Origin: Amorphochlora amoebiformis
Lineage: Eukaryota > Cercozoa > Chlorarachniophyceae
NCBI GenBank assembly: GCA_054601695.1
Contig: BAAHQB010000422.1
Coordinates: 1 to 64,000, forward strand
Length of the DNA: 64,000 nt
Direction of reading: 5' to 3'
The translations under genes were made by a program, and so were the position numbers. Each line of letters starts with the position of its first letter. The first letter of the stretch is position 1. Shown piece after piece: positions 1 to 37,959 of the stretch. The notes beneath the pieces were generated by a model. The model made no database searches, was not told the origin of the DNA, and saw nothing but the letters and a program-made list of their open reading frames with translations.

Positions 1-430
1 CTCTCCCCCTTTCTCTCTCCTCCATTTCTCTCTCTCCCTTTCTCTCTCCTCCATTTCTCTCTCTCCCTTTCTCTCTCTCTCCCTCTTTCTCTCTCTCTCT
101 CTGTTTCTCTTTCTCTCTCTCTCTCTCTGTTTCTCTTTCTCTCTCTCTCTCTCTCTCTTTCCCTCTCTCTCATCATCTCTCTCTCTTTCTCTCTCTTTCT
201 CTTTCTTTCTCTCTCTCTCTCTCTTTCTCTGTCTCTCTTTCTCTCTCGCTCTCTTTCTCTCTTTCTCTCTTCTTCTCTCTCTCTTTCTTTTTCTCTCTCT
301 CTCTCTCTTTCTTTTTCTCTTTCTCGTGTTCCCCCTCCCTCTTTCTCTGTCTCTTTCTCGATCTCTCTCTCTCTCTCTCTCTCTCGTTCACTCACTCTCC
401 CACTCTCCCTCTTTCTTAGTACTCTCTACG
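1..430. repeat. CT-rich simple repeat tract
   Basis: About 430 bases of nearly pure (CT)n with short T runs and occasional C or G interruptions. The charged Arg/Glu ORF on the opposite strand is only the translation of (GA)n. No gene is seen here. From 431 to about 660 the sequence is mixed but shows no exon I can defend. Confidence 0.95.
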
Positions 431-661
431 GCCTTTGGTTGAAATCTCGAATCCGTACATCAATGTTCTTTCCCCTCTTGTTGGCTCTCTTTTCTCTTAT
501 TTTTTTTTTTTTCTTCGAGAATCTTTCTGTCTCTCTTCTCTCTCTTTGCTCTCCCTCTCTCTCTCTCTCTCTCTCTCGCTCTCGGGTTCGTACGGCTTGG
601 GGATGGAGTCGGTTGAGATGAGAGTAGAGATTCCCGCGCTTTCGCTAACCTAGCCGTCTTG

Positions 662-746
662 AGAGGGTGATGGGGTTTGGGGTTTGTTGTTAGTATATCA
701 AATATGTATGCCTTGTATAACGATATATGTATATATATACATATAG

Positions 747-787
<41 letters not shown>

Positions 788-876
788 TATAAATATATGT
801 ATAATATATATATAGAGAGAGAGGGTGATGGGGTTTGGGGTTTGTTGTTAGTATATCAAATATGTATGCCTTGTTG
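662..876. repeat. 55-bp direct repeat flanking a TA tract
   Basis: The same stretch, beginning GAGGGTGATGGGGTTTGG and ending in TATGCCTTG, occurs at about 662-716 and again at 822-876. Between the copies lies (TA)n. This is the first of many places where a unique segment is duplicated locally and the copies are driven apart by microsatellite growth. Confidence 0.85.
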
Positions 877-894
877 TAGTCATAAAGATATATG

Positions 895-936
<42 letters not shown>

Positions 937-985
937 CATATATATATACTCATAATATATATATATATATATATACGTATATAAC

Positions 986-3073
<2,088 letters not shown>

Positions 3074-3984
3074 CGCACCTTGCTTAAAAAAAAAACAGCG
3101 CCGAATTGAACTCGAAAATCGAAGAGGGAAAAATCGGCGAACCCCTCGCCCTGCGAACAGGCTACGTAGTCGTCAAATTTTTGACTCCCCCCCCCCTCTC
3201 AAACCCCTGGACCGTTTTTTTGGACGAAAAGGAAGCACAATCGTGCGCAGTAGGTTGGATGTCCGTTACCTTTGGGTGATGAGAGGGTGACAGGACGGTA
3301 TGTCGCTCTATGGACACGTGCCGTATCCTTGATTTCGACTTTTTTTTCCTGATATTACCCGGCACTATCGGGAACAAAATTTTTCTCTGAAAAGATCGGC
3401 TGTGGAGCATGTCACAAAGGAAACTCGAGGAAGGGTGTGATTATTTTTTCAAACCTAACCCTCAATGAAACATTGATTTCCTTGGATGAACAAAAGAAAG
3501 AGGGAGGTATATAAGATATGTTATTTTGGCCTAATTATCGAAATGAAGGTGTTTCCAGCGTCCTCATAACTCCAAGCGGTCAAGTCGTAGATTTCCCGCC
3601 AAAACTTTTGCTCCTTTGTTGTTTGCTGAACTTTGCTTGATAAGTATTAGGCCCTTAATCTAGAGTATGTTGAACTGTTGAAGTCCTAGGCTAGTCCCAG
3701 CGTCTTTTAAATTTTTAACATCTCTTAAGATACCCTCTTAGCTGTTTAGGATTCATACTAGTAAATTCACATCTCCAGCCGGAAAATTTTTCATGAATTT
3801 TTTTGTCCAGGAGGCTCGAGGATACTATGCAACAGTAGACAGCGGCGAAAAGCGAATTTGTGCCTCGCAGCGTGTCTTGGGTAGAATTGTTCTCCTTTTC
3901 AATCCGCCCCATCTAGATTTGCATCAATCTGCCCGTGGCCTCTTCCCAACAAAAATTCCGGAAACCCGTGAGCCCTCGGAGAAT
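3074..3984. promoter_or_regulatory. Probable divergent 5' region between gene 1 and the Sel1 gene
   Basis: About 900 bases of non-repetitive sequence separate the minus-strand candidate start at 3073 from the plus-strand Sel1 start. A TATATAAG element lies near 3510. If the alternative in-frame ATG at 3793 is used, the Sel1 coding region reaches further upstream. The frame 3793-3984 is open but not recognisably Sel1-like, and a good acceptor-like TTTTTTTGTCCAG ends near 3811. Confidence 0.35.
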
Positions 3985-14169
<10,185 letters not shown>

Positions 14170-14299
14170 GGATCGAGTACCCATTTCGGGATCGATCCAG
14201 CTATAAACATCTGGAACATCTGGCCGCGGCCGGATCCGGATTTGCGCTTCACATCGACTAGATATATACATGCAATACATTTAGAAATATATATCAGTA

Positions 14300-14905
14300 T
14301 ATAATCCTGAAAGAAAAGTGCCAGTTTTTTGTCTAGTTGTATGCCGCATGAAGTGGTACAATTTAGACAAACTCATTATGATCATCAGTAGTAGATGCCG
14401 TATACGGATGCGAACCGTTGACATGACTTCTAGGACTTGTTGATGTTTAAGTTTTAAGATTTAACATGTTCGAACCCTGAGAATTTAGACGTTTTTATAT
14501 TTTCTTTGTCGATACCTAGAGCTAGAGTTAGATACTCTAGATCTGGTCTCTAGTTCTAGTAGGGCTCTATAGATCTAGATGCTAACCAGCTGTCACTACT
14601 GACTCACTAGTCTCTAGACTGAGAGTCTAGAGTCTAGCTAGTGTCTAGAGTACTAGTCTAGTAATTATCTAATATTATATCTAGTATATGCTAGTTGCAC
14701 TGAATTGAATCATGCGTATTATCGAGACGTTTCAAGCTCTGCGAACGCACGCTGTGTGCTAGGACTTAGTCGGTGCAGCCTGAGTTAATCGCCGTGATGA
14801 TATGCCACCAGTGAAGCCACTCGAGCTCCGACGGTTTCAAAACGTATTAGATCTAGTGTTAACGACATTTGCTAAATCTACAAGCTGTACAGTGTGCCGG
14901 TGATA
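14300..14905. other. CTAG-rich intergenic island 1
   Basis: Non-coding, non-microsatellite sequence between the convergent Sel1 gene and gene 3. From about 14510 to 14700 the tetramer CTAG recurs every 10 to 15 bases (TCTAGA, CTAGT, GCTAGC). It has no long ORF and no tandem period. Two similar islands follow other gene ends (30590-31260 and 38100-38760). Confidence 0.7.
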
Positions 14906-14917
14906 TGTGCTGACTAC

Positions 14918-15065
14918 AGGTCCGGGTCCACTCGGGGAACTATGGTACACTCTGGCCGCGGCATTGATAGTCTTTGCTTCTGGGGTAAGATTTGTTGACA
15001 TCCTTCACCACAGACGCGACCTTGGGGTCCTTAATCTCCCCTTCACCCCCCTCCACTTTGATAAC
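14918..15065. other. Coding-like island of uncertain strand
   Basis: A GC-rich unique block with open frames and splice-like ends on both strands. Plus: after CTACAG a hydrophobic frame with LWYTLAAALIVFAS ends at GTAAGA, which could be a C-terminal membrane anchor of the Sel1 gene. Minus: after CATACAG one frame reads KVEGGEGEIKDPKVASVV and ends at a TAG; another reads LSKWRGVKGRLRTP and also stops. The minus reading would extend gene 3 and would leave the CTAG island as the spacer. I cannot choose between them from sequence alone. Confidence 0.4.
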
Positions 15066-15090
15066 TGTATGTACATATGTGTAAATGTAC

Positions 15091-15127
<37 letters not shown>

Positions 15128-15484
15128 TATATATGTAAATGTACAATATATATTCATATGTTTATGTATTGTGAACATATGTGCGACCGTTTTTTCCATG
15201 TTTACGTATATATAGAAATATATATGTATATAAATGTATATATGCATATTTAAATATATTATATACATATATATATATATATATATATAAATGTATACAT
15301 ATATATATATATATATATTGAACGATATATATATATATATATATATATATGTATTTATAATGTAATACATATGTTTACGTTTATATACCCATAGACTATG
15401 GTATATATATTGCGTTTTGTGTATATGTACATATATATTTATATATAGTGTATATATATATACATATATATACATACTCACTTT

Positions 15485-15521
<37 letters not shown>

Positions 15522-15856
15522 ATATGAATCTAAATACATCATGTATGAATACATACGTATTATATTATGTACAAATATATATACACACATTTACATAATA
15601 TATATATATATATATTATATGTATATACAAATATGTGTATGTGTATATATACATATTTATATAAATTTTTTAACATATGTATATATTATATATATATATA
15701 TATTCACATACATCTGCACATACACATATATATATATATATATTTATATATAGATATATATATATTACATATACATACATATATATATATATATATATGT
15801 ATTACATGGTTATATATGATACCTAATAATATATATATATATATACATTCATATCG

Positions 15857-15889
<33 letters not shown>

Positions 15890-16008
15890 TATCTGCATAT
15901 AAAACATGTATCCAATTAATAATACTAGAGCTAATAATACAAATAATAACAATAATTGTAAAATAACTATGATGCACACATCACATACACAATGTAACAT
16001 ATTCTAGT

Positions 16009-17683
16009 TTATATTACCCCAATACACCGCAGTGGACCGTCACCAGACCTATGTCCGTTGCCTTGCGAAAGAGAATCAATCCCCTCCATCTCCCTCACCA
16101 ACCCTGGTTGAGAGATGTGAAGGGAAGGAACCGACGATTGGGAAAGAGAGGGCGTGGCAGTATGATGGGTAGATGGTTGGTTGGGCGCCACGGGATCGTC
16201 GGGACATCGTTCCATCTCGAGGACTTGCAGGGCTATGTAGCGGTTTACTCCGGCGGTCCGGTTTGAAAGTGACGAGGAGGACGAGGAGTGATGCTGGGTT
16301 GGGTTCCGCGTCCCGTTTAGAATCGCATGCGATTCGCTCCTTGGCCAGGCCGCGTTGCTAAGGCGGTCTCGAACGGTGGTGGTCAAAGTTCGCGAGGGAG
16401 GAACCGGAAAACCACCTCTATCTCGGCTTCCTGAATTGCCCGAGAGGCCAGAGGAGGAGGTCCGATCAGGAGGAATCGATGTGGGCTGGGAAGTAACACT
16501 AGACCTCCACGTGTAAACCCCGCGGTCTTGAGTGTGTGTATCAAGGCCACCGAAGCTAAAGTTGGAAGGAACCAGAGGGTTGGCGCGGAGGCGATGCTGG
16601 CGTCTGTGAATGGATTTAGCGTATGTTGGTGTTTTCAGTTCTGTTTTGTGCTTAATCAATTTTGGGGGGGACATAAAACTGTGTCTGCCTTTGAAGGATA
16701 AGGGAAGACAATGCATGGTACGAGTGTTCTTCATATTAGTGCAAATGGCAACAAATGAGCAGCCTATTATTTGTCGTGAGGTGCAGGGTTTGGGAATGGC
16801 CAGGGATTAGGGGTACCTCATAGACTTGGACATGACGTAGACCAGCTTGCAGTCGTCATCGATCGGGTTCGAGATATTAGAGGTAAGATGTGCAAGGGAG
16901 GGGCTTGGGGGCTTGTTAGGCCAAAGAGACCGAGGTTGAAGTGACAATAAGCTGTCGAACGACGAAGTCATTGACCTTATAGAGGAATTCACAATTTAAC
17001 CCACGAGGACGCATAAATCATCAAACATTCGCAACTCATACTCGCTACCCTCTCTCATATGAATCTGTTGGTCAGATCACCTGTGGCGACTGGAGACCCT
17101 CCTCCTTCTGCTCGGCACCAAACCTCCATAAAATGACTTCCTCTTCCTCACTACCAAAGACGTAGCCTTTTCCGAATTCTGTTCACCCCTGGAGGTAGAT
17201 GATATGGGCCGGAGAGGCCCGGATCCAGGAAATTGTCGCGCTGGGGGTTCCGATCGCTCCTGGGATTCCGATTGCTCCTCCCAGGGGAAATTCTCGTCGA
17301 AATTCATATCTTTCGCTTCCTTTCCGCCGCTAAATTTAGTAGAATTGAATCTGGCATTCGACGGTTTGAGAAGGGGCCGACAGAGTTTCTGAGGTTTAAA
17401 GTTGCTTCGGCCTCGTTTTTTTGCTATGGGGGGTGGAAAGGATTTGAACTCGCGGTTTCGCTTTCGAAGAGAGGGAATGGGCAAAGGGAAGCCTTCACCC
17501 TCAGAAGGGTACGTGGCTTTCGAATCAGAATTCATGCGTAGATATCGCGCAGGAGATGGGATACGCTTCTTGCCGGTCTTCGCGCCATACTGCCGAAAAA
17601 CTGCACAAGCATATAACTTTTCGGTGAAGTAGTCTCCTGGAATTTCCCTTTGTATTACTACATAGATATCTACATATTCATTT
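16009..17683 (-). CDS. Basic, Ser/Pro/Arg-rich protein, unknown function
   Basis: Three phase-compatible exons on the minus strand: 17683-17081, 16975-16817 and 16684-16009. The first opens after ATATCTCAG with an ordered-looking segment (DIYVVIQREIPGDYFTEKLY, then RQYGAKTGKKRIPSPARYLR) and contains an ATG at 17535, which is the start if the upstream part is untranslated. It continues with lysine/arginine clusters such as KKRGR and RKRKSF. Exon 2 joins in phase 2 through AG|G. Exon 3 is low-complexity (Ser, Thr, Pro, Arg) and ends at TAA 16011-16009. A GTAATA donor sits just before that stop, so a further exon at 15064 or below is possible. The basic clusters suggest a nuclear protein, but I recognise no family. 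A first exon upstream of 17683 would have to overlap the transporter gene. Confidence 0.55.
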
Positions 17684-17773
17684 CTGAGATATAATATCTA
17701 TCTTTGCTATATGTACATTCGATTCCAATACCTTTCAACGTGACCTCTCTGCGTGACAACCTTCCCGGACAAG
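17684..17773. promoter_or_regulatory. Short divergent interval between gene 3 and the transporter
   Basis: Only about 90 bases lie between the 5'-most gene 3 exon I can read and the transporter ATG at 17774; 238 bases if gene 3 starts at 17535. This compactness contrasts with multi-kilobase introns and implies a shared bidirectional promoter. No clear TATA box is seen. Confidence 0.4.
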
Positions 17774-30158
<12,385 letters not shown>

Positions 30159-30223
30159 CCAACACCCTCTCCCTCTCCCGTTTATTTACATGCATGTGTG
30201 TTGGAAGAAACACATTATAATAT

Positions 30224-30260
<37 letters not shown>

Positions 30261-30293
30261 CATATATATATATAAATTTATATATACATGCAT

Positions 30294-30352
<59 letters not shown>

Positions 30353-30589
30353 TATGTATGTATGTATAGATTTATACACTAAATATAAAGTCAAGTAGTG
30401 AATAATATTAATTTATCATGATGATTATACAATTATAGTCTTATATGTAAATGCATATAACTTTTTGTGTGTGAGAGAGAGTCATCAATGTAGTACTCGT
30501 TGAAGTTTGAACAACTTTTAACGCTTTTTTTTTAGGAATTCTCGACAGAGAGCCGGAAGTTGCTGGGAAGCGGGAAAGCTAGATAGCTA

Positions 30590-31262
30590 GCTATCATGAA
30601 CATGATCATGACAGAGGAGATACATCTAGATGCATTCTGGACATTCCGAACGCTTTAAATATTATGATTTAGATGATGCCTGCTCGATCATCTGCGATAG
30701 CATATTTCTAGATATTTTTTGTTCTCGGGCCGAGCTGTAACTATAGTTAATGTAAATTGTTTAATTAATTAATGATTAAATATGACTTTCTCTCTTCACT
30801 ACTCTCTAGATTTCAGATAACTAGGATACCGTAAGAATGTCTCTACTTCTACCGTGCATGTGTCGGACCGTTTAGACCGTAGTCAGACGGACTAGACGGA
30901 CCGTAGTCGGTGAATCCTAGGAATCTAGGGAATCCTTCTAGCTAGTGTTCAACTTTGCCAGTCGGCTGAATCTATTCAACTACAGAACTAGTTCAATGAC
31001 ATGATAACTCTAGAACTACTACTAGCACTAGTATCAGAGTCTAGCACTATACTAGTATAGTGTGACTGAGTCAGTGAGTCATAGAGAGCTAGAGAGAGGC
31101 ACGTGAATGATTACCGGCGATTATAACTAGTATAAATGGTTTAAGTACTAGAAGTAAATAAAATACAAAATTCGCTAGTCTCTGGAGATGCACAGAGCCG
31201 GGTACTAGAGTATTAGATCTAGCTAGCTAGCGTCTAGTAGTCTAGTAAGGTGTAGACCCAAG
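30590..31262. other. CTAG-rich intergenic island 2
   Basis: Between the convergent ends of the transporter (30158) and the LIM gene. Dense CTAG, TCTAGA and GCTAGC motifs (AGCTAGATAGCTAGCTAT near 30580, TCTAGCTAGCTAGCGTCTAG near 31218) occur in otherwise non-repetitive sequence without long ORFs. From 30160 to 30590 there is (TA)n and a short unique stretch without a gene. Confidence 0.75.
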
Positions 31263-31429
31263 CACTTTGAAAGACAACTCCGCATTGCTATATCACCGTG
31301 ACACTACTTTAACATACTACATATATGACACGTGCATATCCTAGATATCTACTGTTATTATTGCTATATCCCAGGTCTTGGTCAAAGAAAGTTGACATTC
31401 TAAAGCTTGGTACCACATTCCTAAATATT

Positions 31430-31975
31430 CAACATCATCATCTTAAATATTCAATATCATTATCTTAAATATTCAACATCATTATCCTAAATATTCAACA
31501 TCATTATCTTAAATATTCAACATCATTATCTTAAATATTCAACATCATTATCCTAAATATTCAACATCATTATCCTAAATATTCAACATCATTATCTCAA
31601 ATATTAAACATCATTATCCTAAATATTCAACATCATTATCCTAAATATTCAACATCATTATCTTAAATATTCAACATCATTATCCTAAATATTCAACATC
31701 ATTATCTTAAATATTCAACATCATTATCTTAAATATTCAACATCATCATCTTAAATATTCAACATCATTATCTTAAATATTCAACATCATTATCTTAAAT
31801 ATTCAACATCATCATCTTAAATATTCAACATCATTATCTTAAATATTCAACATCATTATCCTAAATATTCAACATCATTATCTCAAATATTAAACATCAT
31901 TATCTCAAATATTAAACATCATCATCCTAAATATTCAATATCATCATCCTAAATATACAACATCGTCATCTTAAA
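31430..31975. repeat. 22-bp satellite, AAATATTCAACATCATTATC
   Basis: About 25 head-to-tail units of AAATATTCAACATCATTATC plus CT or TT, with few variants (CATCATC, TTAAACATC, CTCAAA). On the minus strand every unit carries an in-frame stop (TTTAAG or TTTAGG). The array abuts the last candidate exon of the LIM gene, whose tail (AAGATGACGATGTTG) resembles one unit. Confidence 0.95.
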
Positions 31976-32004
31976 AACAAATTTTGATGAATATGTACAC
32001 TGCG

Positions 32005-32045
<41 letters not shown>

Positions 32046-32217
32046 GATTATATATATTGTATATATATGTATATAGTATACTATATACATATATATATAT
32101 TATATTTACAATATACAAAAAGTGTATATAAATATATATAACATAGTCTTTTCCCAGCTGCATTAACGTTTACATTTATTATATTACACACATATACGTA
32201 CATAGTATATACATATA

Positions 32218-32286
<69 letters not shown>

Positions 32287-32323
32287 AACATTTGTATATC
32301 TATTATATTACACATATATACAT

Positions 32324-32365
<42 letters not shown>

Positions 32366-32558
32366 CATTTGTATATCTATCATGTCTAGCATATATGCGT
32401 GTGAATAGATACATGCAACTATATCATATTTAATATATATATATATATACATATATATACATATATAATATATATATATATATATTAATAAATGAAATAT
32501 TTATTTCTAGATGTCTAGATATCTAGATATCTAGAACATCTAGATATCTAGATATCTA

Positions 32559-32606
<48 letters not shown>

Positions 32607-32755
32607 CCATGCAGAATTTCTGTCCAAACTTGAACGCCTAAATGAGATTTTCGATTGATTTTTTTCACAAATTAATACTATTCTTTCTTCTCTCTCGGAC
32701 CAAATCATTCACTACACTCACCCCTACGCTTACCTTAAGGTTTTCGATGTGTTAT

Positions 32756-32812
<57 letters not shown>

Positions 32813-32985
32813 GTATGTACATATATTCAATTTACACATGAATATATGACCGCATGTATTTGTACATAGATATATACATACATACAATATATATATATAT
32901 ATATATATTATACATATACTATATATATACATATACTACACATGTATGTATATGTATATATATATATGTATATATATAGATATAT

Positions 32986-33028
<43 letters not shown>

Positions 33029-33308
33029 CATACATGTATATTCCATTTATAAGTCGAGTTTTGATTTTGTGTTATTAGAGGTTGTTGACATCACCTGTTC
33101 TCCACATTGACTGCAAAACTTCTTAGGGCCAGGCTTCACTGGTATGTACATGGATTTAATGCATATGCATATATAAAGATGTAGATATGGATTTACATGT
33201 ATGTATGTATATACATAAATATGTATATTATTATATTCAGACTAAATAAATCTTTGACTTTAAGATTTATGTAAATATTATACTAGATGTTAATATTTGA
33301 ATATATTT

Positions 33309-33339
<31 letters not shown>

Positions 33340-33379
33340 GTAATACTAGATGTTAATATTTGAATATATTTATGTATAT

Positions 33380-33417
<38 letters not shown>

Positions 33418-33856
33418 ATATATATACTCGTATTGTTAATTCTTAATTTATATGTATATGTATATATCCATATTATTAATTTTTAATCTATATATATATA
33501 TATATATATTTAAATATATATATATATATATATGTATACATATTGTGTGATATTAAGAATATGTGTATACATTACGTTATATTTGAATGTATAGCAAGTT
33601 AATTGTCTACTCATGCATCGTAGATTGAAAGATATACATGTATACATCAATACTGTTTATATAATAGCTAACATACACTGCATGCAAGTTAAGCTGATTG
33701 AAATACATCAATATCCCTCTATTCTCATGTTTCCTGTACGTCTTAATATATATGTATATATAAAAATATATAGGGGTATATATATATATATATATTTGTT
33801 AAAATACAGGAATATAAGGTCTACTCTTGTGTTCCTTGTACGCCATAATTTTAACA

Positions 33857-33907
<51 letters not shown>

Positions 33908-34001
33908 TAAATACAGGCATACCAGGTTTAGTTTTTTGTTTCCTATATACGCTTTCATCTGAGACTTGACACATACACATACATATGTTACATATAAAAT
34001 A

Positions 34002-34044
<43 letters not shown>

Positions 34045-34622
34045 TATTTAATATGTATACCGTTTAAACACTATACCGTAGCCAATCGATTTTTTAATAA
34101 TAATTTTCTTGGTTGGGCGAGTTTTTAATAATACTTTTCTTGGGTGGGCGCTTTAATATTTTGTTGGTATGCCCATCTGTAAAAAAGAATGTATATTTAT
34201 GTTATATATACTCTATATCTATGTAAGTAGTTTAAACGCTATACCGTAGCCAAGCGAGTTTTTAATAATAGTTTTGTTGGTTGGGCGAGTTTTTAATACT
34301 ACTTTTCTTGGGTGGGCGCTTTAATATTTTGTTGGTATGCCCATCTGTAAAAAAGAATATATATTTATGTATATATACTCTTTATATTTAGTTTAAACAC
34401 TATACCGTAGCCAAGCGAGTTTTTAATAATAATTTTCTTGGTTGGCCGAGTTTTTAATAATACTTTTCTTGGGTGGGCGCTTTAATATTTTGTTGGTATG
34501 CCTATTTATATTAAAGAATACAGGTATACCAGGTTTAGTCTTTTTTCCCTATACGGTTTCATCTGAGGTGTATATATATATATATATATATATGTTATAT
34601 ATATTAGAATATATATACATAT

Positions 34623-34668
<46 letters not shown>

Positions 34669-34937
34669 TAAATAGAGGCATACCAGGTTTATTCTTTTTT
34701 TCCCTATACGGTTTGATCTCAGACTTGGCTTTCTTAACCTCTTTCACAGCGCCCGTCTTCTGCTCCAGTGTATATAAATACATATGTATGTATATATATA
34801 TATATATATATATATACATAAATATGTGTGTATGTATATGTCTATATAAGTAAGTGTTTAAACTATATTTTTACATAGAAATGAATATATATATATATAT
34901 ATATATAATATTATATATATATAATATATAATATATG

Positions 34938-34979
<42 letters not shown>

Positions 34980-35128
34980 TATATATATTATATATATATT
35001 ATATATTATATATATATATATATATAAATATAATATATATATATATATATATATGATTGTTTCGGATGTTTTAGTTGAGATTCTTGCTCGTCTGGGCTCC
35101 GTGATTGGGTATCATATTTACACAAATA

Positions 35129-35165
<37 letters not shown>

Positions 35166-35307
35166 GATATATATATATATATATATATTATATGTATGTA
35201 TATATAAATAAACAATTTATCCATGTAAAAAATTATTTATATTATGTATATATGAAATTATATACATCGGTTCCATGCTTGTGTATGTGATATATATATA
35301 TATATAT

Positions 35308-35341
<34 letters not shown>

Positions 35342-35403
35342 GTTATAGATGTTTTGATATTGTAGAAACCATTGATCAATCGGGTCCACACATGTGTCTG
35401 TAG

Positions 35404-35442
<39 letters not shown>

Positions 35443-35513
35443 TGTTTTGAGAACCTTTGATCCATTGGGTCCCTCCGTGTTAAGAATGCCTGCGCCTACG
35501 CCAAATCCGTATC

Positions 35514-35549
<36 letters not shown>

Positions 35550-35655
35550 GTAATATATATATATGTATATATTTATATGTGTTTTATATATCTGTAAATA
35601 TATTAGCGTAAGACATACATGAAAGAATACGTACATTCATTAAGACTATTTGTTG

Positions 35656-35688
<33 letters not shown>

Positions 35689-35738
35689 TCATATATATAT
35701 ACATACATATATATATATATATATATATGGATGTATAA

Positions 35739-35777
<39 letters not shown>

Positions 35778-35896
35778 TATATATGTGTATATATATACAC
35801 ACATATATAATGCGTGTATATTTATTTTGACACGCGCACACAAGCGTGTAGGTATAATTATACATACACACATATACACACACACAACACATATAT

Positions 35897-35929
<33 letters not shown>

Positions 35930-36014
35930 GTATATATATGTATATATTATATATACATATATATATATATATACACATACACTTATATTGTATACACGTA
36001 TTTGTATATATATA

Positions 36015-36059
<45 letters not shown>

Positions 36060-36062
36060 TAC

Positions 36063-36102
<40 letters not shown>

Positions 36103-36203
36103 ATATATAGATATATAAAAATATATATACTTTGGGGCAAAATGTTTGTTGTAGCAAGTCGGGCAGTATACCTCGCGCACACCTCCACCCTCTGATATAT
36201 ATA

Positions 36204-36251
<48 letters not shown>

Positions 36252-36525
36252 CATATATTGTATTGATCTGATGTGATTTGTATGACATAGAATCTAAATA
36301 ACCAGAGTGGTCGCGGAAGTTACTGGAGAGCGATTTTTTGCATTCCTTGCACGTAAAGCATAGCCGATGCCACGGCTGCTCGAAAACAACCTTTTGCTCT
36401 GCGAAATACACGGCCTGATACAGTGTATGAGTGTCAATGCTTCCTATGTGTATTATATTTAGTTTATGTACGATTTATGGGTGTGATATATACATATATA
36501 TATATATATATATAGATGTGTATTG

Positions 36526-36559
<34 letters not shown>

Positions 36560-36598
36560 AGATATATACATATATAATTATATTTGTTTTAAATGTGT

Positions 36599-36652
<54 letters not shown>

Positions 36653-36739
36653 ATATGTAAAGATATTTAAATATATTATGCGTTAAGCATTTGGTAGTAT
36701 TTCATGTATACATATATATATACATACACATACATATAA

Positions 36740-36782
<43 letters not shown>

Positions 36783-36814
36783 TGTGTGTATATGTATATG
36801 TAAGACATATATAT

Positions 36815-36854
<40 letters not shown>

Positions 36855-36890
36855 ATGTATGTATATATATATATATACATATATATTTAT

Positions 36891-36921
<31 letters not shown>

Positions 36922-36999
36922 TATATATATATTATTTACATGTGCATATACAAATGTGTGTGTGCTCACACATATATATCTATATATAATTGTTAAATA

Positions 37000-37039
<40 letters not shown>

Positions 37040-37103
37040 TATATATATGTACTTAATAGGTACTATATGTATACAATTTAAGCACAACATGTAAACATGT
37101 ATG

Positions 37104-37155
<52 letters not shown>

Positions 37156-37228
37156 GCATATATATATATATATAATATATATTATATATATGTATATTTT
37201 TGTGAATATATAAATATATTTTAATATT

Positions 37229-37300
<72 letters not shown>

Positions 37301-37951
37301 ATATTTCACATATTTATTACATGCGCGAGAAAGAGATATATACAATATCAAGACAAGGAGGCCAACCTTAGTGCATCGTGGACACTTCGGAGCCTACGAA
37401 AGATATGAAAACTCAAATGAACACTTTGGGGCTTCATGAGGGGTCAGTGAGTGAGTTTGTGATACAAGTCATTCAGGGTTAGCGTCCAACGCCGAACATT
37501 CAACCTGTTTTTGTAAATGTGCACATACGTGTGTTTTATGGGTTATGAACGTGGGTTGATGCATAATGATACGAATGTGTGCATGTGTTTGAGTGTATGT
37601 ATGTTCTAGTGCAATGTTTGATTGATATCTTTCTCACGGTCCATGTGTCAGGGGATACCTAGGTGATTCATGCCTGTAGGGGGTGCACAAGGGTAACATG
37701 GTTACTGCTAATATGGTGGTGAGGCAAGGTCCAGACCGGGATTCTAGAATGCAGGTTGGTGTCTTGTTAGATTCATTTTAATCTATCTATTGCGAATAAT
37801 CGCTTTTTTTTTTTCCCTCTCTTCTGGAAGCTTTCGTTTACGTTTAGACTGCATATTTGCACACACACACACAAGGCATACACTGTGCATGTACGAATGC
37901 AGGGTGTAAATGCATGAGTGGTTCGACGGTGACCTTTCCCAGCTTGTTCAT
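31949..37951 (-). CDS. LIM-domain protein with a second Cys-rich zinc module
   Basis: Minus-strand exons: 37951-37934 (MNKLGK), 37393-37367, 36414-36303, 36191-36131, 35515-35455, 34762 (or 34759)-34684, 33138-33095 and 32637-32608, all phase-compatible over 144 codons. Together they give a full LIM domain: [37 protein letters not shown] and [16 protein letters not shown]. This fits the CxxC, HxxC, CxxC and CxxC ligands of two zinc fingers. The CRP/CRIP-type tail GYGFGVGAG follows. LIM proteins bind other proteins, often at actin or in the nucleus. A Lys-rich linker ([15 protein letters not shown]) leads to a zinc-ribbon-like [10 protein letters not shown] and GQKFC. The 3' end is uncertain: 32157-32143 and 31999-31949 (stop TAG) are phase-compatible but weak. 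The start MNKLGK directly before the first CxxC is typical of the family. Confidence 0.85.
33700..34720 (-). repeat. Copies of the LIM exon 34762-34684 donor and a 164-bp repeat
   Basis: The exon end and donor, read on the plus strand as GGCATACCAGGTTTATTC with CCCTATACGGTTT, recurs in decayed form near 34515, 33912, 33795 and 33705. Between them lie three units of about 164 bp (starts near 34062, 34226 and 34390) with TTTAAACACTATACCGTAGC, CTTGGGTGGGCGCTTTAATA and TTTGTTGGTATGCC. The third unit passes directly into a decayed exon-edge copy. Confidence 0.85.
35355..35405 (-). repeat. Decayed copy of the LIM exon 35515-35455 end
   Basis: The 35450-35480 sequence (AACCTTTGATCCATTGGGTC) has a diverged copy at 35367-35392 (AACCATTGATCAATCGGGTC), downstream in the direction of transcription and separated by (TA)n. 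A further unique block at 35056-35110 has splice-like ends on both strands but was not needed for the gene model. Confidence 0.75.
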
Positions 37952-37959
37952 GCTGTCGA

